From NCBI RefSeq assembly GCF_014805685.1, contig NC_060898.1, positions 8,611,001 through 8,675,000 on the forward strand: 64,000 bases of DNA, read 5' to 3'. The position numbers were made by a program, and so were the translations under genes. Source of the stretch: Silurus meridionalis (taxonomy: Eukaryota; Chordata; Actinopteri; Siluriformes; Siluridae). Every line of letters starts with the position of its first letter. Within the stretch, counting starts at the first letter, position 1. A model generated the notes under the pieces. The model saw nothing but the letters and a program-made list of their open reading frames with translations. It ran no database searches and was not told where the DNA came from. This document shows, one piece after another, positions 47,085 through 64,000 of the stretch.

Positions 47085-47340
47085 TTATAACTGTGTCACT
47101 ATCTTTGCCTTTGTAAAAAGAAAGACTGACAGACTGTGCTGGGGTAAAGAGCGAGAGAAAGTGGAAGAAGATTCTAATGATTCCAGAAAAAGAAATTGGA
47201 GAAACTGTCTGTCACACTAAGGGAATAGTAAAAAGTAACAGAAGGACAGATATTCAAGTATATGGATGGAAGTATGCAGAAGAACTGCATGCACGAAATA
47301 TAATATCGAGGGCAATTCCAATTAACAATAAACAACATCA
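47085..47340. repeat. direct duplication, copy 1
   Basis: This 250-bp stretch (TAACTGTGTCACTATCTTTG ... CAATTAACAATAAACAACATC) recurs at 48565-48812 in the same orientation with about ten small differences. Confidence 0.9.
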
Positions 47341-47409
47341 ATAAAATTAGTTGATTTTAGTTTGCACACACCTTCAATGGTTTTTCTTTATTTGTATTAT
47401 TTTTAACAT

Positions 47410-48200
47410 TAGCATTTACATTTGTGGCATTTAGCAGATGCCCTTGTCCAGAGTGACATACAAAAGTGCTTTGAGTCTTTAGCAATGAATGAAGCTACAC
47501 TAGTACGCTAGATTACTAATTGAAGATTAATCAGCCTACAAAGCTTTTAAAAAAAAAAAAAATCAAACTTGGAAAGTGTAAATTTAAGTGTTTCAGGTAG
47601 TTCTTTGACCATCGCTTGATGAGAGCCAGAGACTCTGCTGTTCGGACATCTAGTGGAAGTTCATTCCATCACCTTGGTGCCAGAACAGAGAACAGCCTTG
47701 ACATATATTTACCTCTTATCCTGAGAGAAGATGGTACACGTTGAGCAGTGCTGGAGTATGTTAGACATCGTGGTGCAGTGTAAGGAGTGATGTGGTCACT
47801 GAGGTAAAATGGTGCTGGTCCATTTTTGGCCTTGTAGTCAAGCATCAGTGTTTTGAATCTGATACATGCAGCTACTGGAAGCCAGTGGCAGGAGCGCCGC
47901 AGTGGGTTGATGTGGGAGAACTTAGGTAGATTAAACACAAGTCATGCTGCTGCATTTTGGATTATTTACATTGGACGAATAGCATTCAGAGGAAGACCTG
48001 CCAGCAGAGAGTTGCAGTAGTCCAGTCTCGAAATGACTGAACAAGCACCTGAGCAGCCTGTGTGGACAGAAATGGTCGAATCCTTCGGCTATTGTAGAGA
48101 ACACGAGACACATTAGCAAAATATGAGGAGAAGGACAATTGAATATCCATAGTTACCCCAAGGTGGCTGAAGGAGAGAGCAGAGGGTCATGAAGAGTTAT
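47410..48200 (-). mobile_element. L2/CR1-like LINE 3' end, truncated
   Basis: On the minus strand it reads RIRFKTLMLDYKAKNGPAP-like, then YLSDHITPYTAPRCL and SRLFSVLAPRW, and ends with the TCTGCTAAATGCC tail. It is a sister of 6510-7240 and is broken by frameshifts. Confidence 0.8.
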
Positions 48201-48329
48201 TCGGAGATCTTGACCTGGAGCAAAAGGTATCCAATTTGAAGAATCAAAAACATAAAACTGATTCTGGGTTATTAAACAGATCCATAGTTTGAATGTCTCC
48301 AGTATTCATTTACAATGTTAAAAATAATA

Positions 48330-48372
48330 AAAATAAAGAAAAGAAGTTGTGTCCAAACATTTGATTGGTACT
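48330..48372. mobile_element. Tc1-like terminal fragment
   Basis: GAAGTTGTGTCCAAACATTTGATTGGTACT is the inverted type of the transposon end at 44731. A second copy lies at 48905-48958. Confidence 0.6.
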
Positions 48373-48407
48373 ATTGGACTGGATATGTACTTTTAGTTTA
48401 GATAAAG

Positions 48408-48564
<157 letters not shown>

Positions 48565-48568
<4 letters not shown>

Positions 48569-48812
48569 ATAACTGTGTCACTACCTTTGCCTTTGTAAAA
48601 AGAAAGACTGACAGACTGTGCTGAGGTAAAGAGCGAGAGAAAGTGGAAGAAGATTCTAATGATTCCAGAAAAAGAAATTGAAGAAACTGTCAGTCACACT
48701 ATGGAAATGGTAAAAAGTAACAGAGAGACAGATATGGATGGAAGTGTGCAGAAGAACTGAATGCAAGAAATATAATATAGAGGGTAATTCCAATTAACAA
48801 TAAACAACATCC
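48565..48812. repeat. direct duplication, copy 2
   Basis: Matches 47085-47340. Both copies begin just after a GT-rich run, although the run is much longer here. Confidence 0.9.
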
Positions 48813-48904
48813 ATCTATTATTCTAATTTAATTAATATATATAATTAATATATATATATTAATTAATATAATATAATATAATATACTATAATATATATAA
48901 TATA

Positions 48905-48958
48905 ATAATAAAAATAAAGAAAAGAAGTTGTGTTCAAACTTTTGACTGGTACTGGATA
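48905..48958. mobile_element. Tc1-like terminal fragment
   Basis: AAAGAAAAGAAGTTGTGTTC followed by AAACTTTTGACTGGTACTGG repeats the end seen at 48330-48372. Confidence 0.65.
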
Positions 48959-49091
48959 TGTACTACTAGTCAAAATGTGGGATACATAGTCTTATACAAT
49001 AGATTTTCTTTATTTTTAATTGTTTACAACATTATATTAATACTGGTCATTTAAATTATGTCAGAACAAATATGTAATATTGTTAGAGTTA

Positions 49092-49370
49092 CAGCTCAGT
49101 TTCTACAGGCCTCATGTTGAATGTTATGACAGTATAATTAGAAAAATACTTAACAAGTATGGTTTGTTTGGAAGGGTCATTCAAGGCTCATTAATGCACG
49201 TGGGGAGCGAATGCTGGGCTGTGAAATCCGACAGACGTGCTACTGTAGCTCAAATTGCTGAAGAAGTTAATTGTGTTAATGCTCAACGGGTCAGGACTGT
49301 TTTGGCAGCAAGGGAGACCAACACAATATTAGGCAGGTGGCTATAAAGTTATGCCTGGTTGGTGTACATC
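49092..49370 (+). mobile_element. chimeric DNA-transposon remnant
   Basis: A Tc1-like scrap (AAATACTTAACAAGTATGG, TTTGTTTGGAAGGG) is joined to another repeat (ATCCGACAGACGTGCTACTG, TAGCTCAAATTGCTGAAGAA) and to a terminal piece CAATATTAGGCAGGTGGC. Classes are tentative. Confidence 0.5.
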
Positions 49371-49675
49371 ACTACACTACTGGTTAATGGGTTTCAGGCT
49401 TATGGGATCAGTGCTTCACCAAATTGCTGTGGTTTCCTTTGGGGTCCACCAGCCTTTCAGTGTTGTTGTTGTGCAATTTCCCTTTAAAGTCTTGACCTCT
49501 TCTTCACTGGTGTTGAAAAGAAGGCAAAGAAGCCAAATAAGCCAAAGGAGTGATTCTTTACATAGTCTGTTCTTGAACCTCACCTATTTATATCCTGTTA
49601 TACTTATTATCCACCCAGTACTTGCTTTCATATTTTTCTGAACACTCTCTGTTTGCTTGTTATTACTGTTGCAGT

Positions 49676-50790
49676 GATATATTTCAGCAAAGCCAGATGA
49701 GAGAGATCAGCTTAACAATGTTGAGAAGTGTGTAAAGGACATTAGACAGTGGATGCTTAATAACTTTCTTCTGCTCAACTCAGATAAGACGGAAGTACTT
49801 TGACTAGGACCACATGCAGCTAGAAGTAAACTTTCCGATTACGTAGCATCTCTGGATGGTGTTTCTGTTTCAGCATGTACGGCTGTCAAAGACCTTGGTG
49901 TGATTATTGACCCGAGTCTTTCCTTTGAGTCTCACGTGAATAATATCACCAGAATCGCCTTCTTTCACCTTAGAAATATTGCTAAGATTAGAAATATGAT
50001 GTCGTTACAGGATGCAGAAAAACTGGTTCATGCTTTTGTTACTTCTAGATTAGACTACTGTAACGCTTTACTGTCTGGGTGTGCGAGTAAGTGCATCAAT
50101 AAGCTTCAGTTAGTCCAGAATGCAGCAGCAAGGGTCCTCACTAGATCTAGGAAATATGACCACATCACCCCTGTTTTAATCAGTCTACACTGGCTCCCAA
50201 TCAAATCTCGCATTGACTATAAAATATTACTACTGACGATAAAGCACTCAATGGTCTCGCACCGCAGTATCTGAGTGAACTTCTGTACCAGTATGATCCT
50301 CCACGCCTACTTAGATCAAAAGGTGCTGGCTATCTGTTGGTTCCTCAAATAATGAAGACTACAGCAGGGGGCAGATCTTTCTCTTATAAAGCCCCACAGT
50401 TATGGAACAGCCTTCCAATCAGTGTTCGGGACTCAGACACAGTCTCAGTGTTCAAGTCGAGGTTGAAAACGTATTTATTTAGTCAAGCCTTTTATCAGTA
50501 GATTTCTTAGGTAAAGGCACAGATCTGGAGGAACATGGATATAGAGTGTTTGGTGAACTGGTATATTTGTATTCTGTCGTCCCTCACATTCACACGCTCA
50601 CTCAGGTTTGTTGACGGTGGTGTGGTGGGTCGCCTCTTATCCCAGAGATCCCTCATGTCTGTGTTACCTTCTGGTTCTCCCTTTTAGTTATGCTGCCATA
50701 GCGAGTCTTGCCGGAGTCCAAACTGCACAGTGACATTAACTTTCGTACACCAATAGTTACACTTAATAATCCATATCCTTCTCTTCCGTC

Positions 50791-50850
<60 letters not shown>

Positions 50851-51328
50851 GTCGAGTTAAACATGCTCCTGAGGCTCCAGTGACCAGTGTTCCTGCCCCT
50901 CTCCCTCCTTGGATCTTCACACTTCTGTGCAGCTCGGGACGGTCTCTTAATTCCGGAGTAGAACGGGTGCTTTGAGGACGGATTGGACTGTAGTTGGTGT
51001 CGGCGGTCTGCTGCACTGACTCGGGAGTGCAGTTTGCTTCTGATCATCATCACTGTACCCCACAACATTGTATATCTGCTTCAAATGGACATTTGGTGCA
51101 ACCCAGATGAGGATGGGTTCCCTCTTGAGTCTGGTTCCTCTCAAGGTTTCTTCCTTATGCCATCTCGGGAGTTTTTCCTTGCCACAGTTGCTCATCAGGG
51201 ACAAACATACTTACAAAGAACATATTTATGTTTAATCACCACATTATCTGTGTAAAGCTGCTTTGAGACAATGTTCATTGTTAAAAGCGCTATACAAATA
51301 AAAATGAATTGAATTGAAATTGAATAAA
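49676..51328 (+). mobile_element. Rex1-like LINE, 5'-truncated, with full 3' UTR
   Basis: The plus strand encodes the C-terminal part of a reverse transcriptase: VKDLGVIIDPSLSFESHVN, FVTSRLDYCNALLSG, LQLVQNAAARVLTRSRK and ITPVLISLHWLPIKSRIDYK. A one-base break near 50240 shifts to APQYLSELLYQY, then RSFSYKAPQLWNSLPISV and FKSRLKTYLFSQAFY. The 3' UTR includes a (CT)n run (50793-50847) and ends AAAGCTGCTTTGAGACAATG...AATGAATTGAATTG. It is the best copy of this family here. Confidence 0.9.
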
Positions 51329-51384
51329 TATGAGTTCAACTAGGACAGGCTAATGAACGGTGTGATACACATTTGTGTGCGTGC

Positions 51385-51387
<3 letters not shown>

Positions 51388-51438
<51 letters not shown>

Positions 51439-51444
51439 ATGTGT

Positions 51445-51480
<36 letters not shown>
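51388..51480. repeat. (GT)n(GA)n compound microsatellite
   Basis: About 25 GT units followed by about 16 GA units. Confidence 0.95.
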
Positions 51481-51483
<3 letters not shown>

Positions 51484-52598
51484 GTTTTCTTGTCTCATTC
51501 AACAAAAAACACAGATAATGAAAAGATTTTGCTCCTTAATTTTGTCGTTTTTCCACACTAAAAATCTTTTTTTATGGACTTTTTTACACAGACATTGTGT
51601 TAAATCCTGAGACACCATTACAAAATGGACTGGGGAATAAGACATATGTATATGGATGATTTCAGTCGAAATAGTATTTACTGCCAAACACACATTACTT
51701 ATGGTTTTACTGTATTGATGATACTATCTTAAATTTTGAAAATACAGTTGCTGTGATAGTTTTTTTTTATTTAAAAACTTTATTATATTGATAGTACTGG
51801 TATCACATGCAAACCTCAATATAGACCCCCTCGGAAAAACTCATTCTAATTAAAATGATTTTCTTCTTCGTGCTTCTTCTGTCATAGCTGTAATTAAAAT
51901 GTTATTCCACTCATAAAGGTGGAACTATTCTCTACATTTCCACTTCATTCTTTGTTCATTATATAAACCATCTTAGATTTACTTTATAATTTCTGGAATT
52001 AATGTCAGTATTCCCAATATGTAGTGTAAAGCTAGTTTTAAATAAAGGTCCACAAATACATATTTGACCATTCATGGCCTGCTGGATGTTTTTTTTAACT
52101 AAGGTGCATTCGACTATGTTTTAAAATATCTCTTTTAAAGTTCTTATGTATCAGAATATATTGCAAATACAAGCTTAGAAGTTTGCACACTACTTACTGA
52201 TAATAGGGAGATTATTTCTGTTAAGTGCCCAAGCCTATGTAGAATACATCTGGCCATGTACAACCATGTGACTGGAAATTGTTGGTAGTATTGAAAACTA
52301 CTAACCAATGTAAAAGTGTGTAAATGGATATGAAAATTGAAGTAAAATTTAAGTAAAGGAGACATTCATCAAAACACGTTTAAACAAAAAAGCCACCTCT
52401 GATTATCAGTGCAAAGAAAACATTGTCACGTATTAATTAACGTATTCATGAGGGGGATTTTGACATTTCTGCCACTGCCCAGAAGGGGTCGCTAATACTA
52501 AAATGTACGTAACGCTTATATCCCCCCCGTGGAAGAAAACGTAGAAGAAAACGCAGCTGACATTTTTCCTATGTTTGTACCACAGAAGAAGAACAACG
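51481..52598. promoter_or_regulatory. upstream region of cdk9
   Basis: Mostly AT-rich unique sequence with no gene that I can recognise. The last 100 bases before the first cdk9 ATG become more CG-containing and purine-rich (two GAAGAAAACG motifs) and probably form the 5' UTR and proximal promoter. No TATA box stands out. Confidence 0.4.
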
Positions 52599-62166
<9,568 letters not shown>

Positions 62167-62929
62167 TTACTCTGATGCCAAACAACTTTATAACTCTTCA
62201 TATCTTCAAAGAAGTGGGGATATGATTTATGAGATCCAGCTGAGATGAGCAAAGTGAATTTAATTTGACTATCAGATATCAAAGTAATAAACCATGACAC
62301 TCTGCATCTTCTAATCAATAGTCTCGTTATGTCAAGATGCAGTGCTTTGAATTACGTCTTTGATCATACAGATGTACTCTCGCTGAACATCTCTGCTTTA
62401 TCCACATGTTCATTTTGCCACATTTTGGATTGCTGTGGATTAGAGCTCAGCTCACAGAACAGGTTTGCTGTGTCTGTTAACTGAAGTGGGACCAGCAGTT
62501 CATTGGGAATGAGTTGCACATCAAGTAAGAAAAGATGAAAGTAAACAGTCATTATGATTACACAGTCTCTATTTGAGACTATATGTTTTGCACCCTTTCG
62601 TTTAAATTTCAGTTTTTCCTGTATTCTGAATTGTGCAAAACATACCTTGTATTATTTTAGCTTATTATGTTTAAAATTTATGTAGCTATTTATCATATGG
62701 TTTGTACCCTTTGATATGTTAATGTTTTAACTTTTTATCACTTTTTACAAAAAATAATGCTGTTTGTTTTTTTCTTTGAGGTAATTGAAACACCAATAAA
62801 CCTCTGTTTGCTGCAGGTGTTGTGATATTTACTTGAAGCCACTAAGTGGCGCAGTAGCACATCTTTTGGATGAATGAAAAGAATTTTTAATGCACTACTA
62901 TTACTTATACATTGTATTAACATTATCTA
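62167..62929 (+). promoter_or_regulatory. cdk9: cdk9 3' UTR and poly(A) signals
   Basis: After the stop codon there is no further coding sequence. AATAAA hexamers occur at 62286-62291 and 62795-62800. The second is followed by a TG-rich stretch with GGTGTTGTGATATTT and is the better candidate for the main site. A mariner-like fragment begins immediately beyond, at 62930. Confidence 0.6.
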
Positions 62930-63396
62930 CAGGTTGGGTAAAAAGTAATTAGGCCATCTTTAAAAGCCATAAAACTTGGCGATCTTATTTTCAGTCAGGA
63001 TTGTGCACCATCCCATTTTGCTCTTACTGTGTGCGCGTGGTTAGTGCAGCATTTCTCAGGACGTTGGCTGGGACGTCGTGGCCCCCAAGAAGTCCAGATC
63101 TCACACCGTGTAAAAGAAGGAGATGTACAGGACAACGCCTCGCACACAGGAAGACTTGGATGCACGGATTCAGGAGTTTCTCAGCAAAATCCTAAACTGC
63201 TTCCTTCAGAAGACTGACTGTGCATTCCATTCCCGGCCGTTTGAGGAAACTAGTTAAAGCCAGTGGTGCTTACATTAAAATTTATAGATTTGCTTAAATT
63301 TTCCTTTGTCATAAAGTACATGTAAAATTTTTCTAATTTGTATTAGAAATATGGAGTTTATCAATTTTAATGCCTATTTACTTTTCACCCTCCCTG
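62930..63396 (+). mobile_element. mariner-like element, 467 bp, internally deleted
   Basis: CAGGTTGGGTAAAAAGTAAT and the inverted ATTTACTTTTCACCCTCCCTG end the element, with TA on both sides. The inside reads SHFALTVRAWLVQHFSGRWL and RSPDLTPCKR, the second and third catalytic blocks of a mariner-type transposase. The N-terminal half is missing. Confidence 0.85.
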
Positions 63397-63954
63397 TAAA
63401 TACCTATTGGGCAGCATTTTAAAACTGATGCCTGGTTTCATGAATTATATAAATAATGGTTGCTGCTCTCGAACACTAAAAAGAACCAGAGTTTTATTAC
63501 TCAGTGTTTTGGACCTAAGGCATGTACAGGTGTGATCAAGATGCCTGAATATGAAACATGATCAGCTTACTTTAAAGACCCCACTACTATGTCTGTTGCT
63601 AATATTCTGCCTGTGTCCCAAAAACCAAAGTCCAACATTATATTTGGTTATAACTAGGCTGTATGCCCTCTTGACCAGTTGTTTTAAAAACCTCAACACA
63701 TTTATTATATGATCCCACCTGTTCAATTCTATTATTCATAGATTCTGGTTCTATTCGTGATATTTGGTCTCTTTACTCACTGATCACATCCTATTTTACT
63801 ATTTTACTTACTAAAGCTAGTTTAAGACCCATTCAATTTAAATGAACATCAAACTAATAACTACAACATCTCATGAACAAATAAGAAAAAAAAGTGAGCC
63901 CAATTTGAGAACCATTATTATTGCTTGTATTTATAAATTTAGCAATGTTCCATT
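63397..63954. other. unassigned intergenic
   Basis: AT-rich sequence with no recognisable feature. Confidence 0.5.
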
Positions 63955-64000
63955 TAAATTTAAATTCAGTTTTATTTGTATTGCACTTTTAACAATAGAC
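63955..64000 (-). mobile_element. Rex1-like LINE 3' tail, cut by the window edge
   Basis: The reverse complement gives ATTGTTAAAAGTGCAATACA followed by AATAAAACTGAATT, the tail of the Rex1-like family. Confidence 0.75.

Overview
This window is nuclear DNA from a vertebrate, almost certainly a teleost fish. The genes have many short exons with GT-AG introns. The rest is AT-rich and packed with Tc1/mariner, hAT, Rex1-like, L2-like, RTE-like, Ty3/gypsy and tRNA-SINE pieces plus long (TA)n, (CA)n, (CT)n and (GATA)n tracts. The repeat mix would suit an ostariophysan such as a catfish, but the species cannot be fixed from sequence alone. No bacterial genes, operons or CRISPR arrays are present.

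Two protein-coding genes are supported. On the minus strand, olfm1 (noelin/pancortin, a secreted olfactomedin-family glycoprotein of neural tissue) runs from an alternative first exon A (37.04 kb) through alternative first exon B (28.7 kb), two shared M exons (17.0 and 15.3 kb), a candidate Y terminal exon (14.04 kb) and two Z exons (8.7 and 5.2 kb). It leaves the window at the left edge before the large exon that would encode the olfactomedin domain. On the plus strand, cdk9 (catalytic subunit of P-TEFb) is complete from 52.6 to 62.2 kb. It has eight coding exons, a 372-residue core kinase and an N-terminally extended form that starts upstream. The two genes are divergent and about 15.5 kb apart.

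Layout: 0-5 kb, olfm1 intron with Tc1-family remnants, a 417-bp MITE and a 57-bp palindromic mini-element; 5-17 kb, olfm1 exons separated by an L2-like LINE, a nearly intact Tc1 element and microsatellites; 17-28 kb, the intron before exon M1, with a pogo-like MITE, scrambled Rex1-like LINE pieces carrying a nested solo LTR, a truncated gypsy element and a tRNA-Glu SINE with clear target-site duplications; 28.5-37.3 kb, the two alternative olfm1 first exons in CpG-richer DNA with a repeat-poor intron between them; 38-51.4 kb, intergenic DNA full of LINE and Tc1 pieces, a degenerate minisatellite and a 250-bp direct duplication; 52.5-62.8 kb, cdk9, whose 5.8-kb first intron holds nested Tc1/hAT insertions; 62.9-64 kb, a mariner fragment and the edge of another LINE.

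The most useful observations are the probable one-glycine Y exon of olfm1, which lets all four pancortin isoforms be predicted from this locus; the CA-rich tract beside the donor where Y and Z splicing diverge; the MQRD-type upstream start of cdk9; and several clean transposition records (solo LTR in a LINE, hAT in a Tc1, SINE duplications, the palindromic two-tip element). Most of the rest is ordinary transposon debris. I did not find a convincing new biological system.
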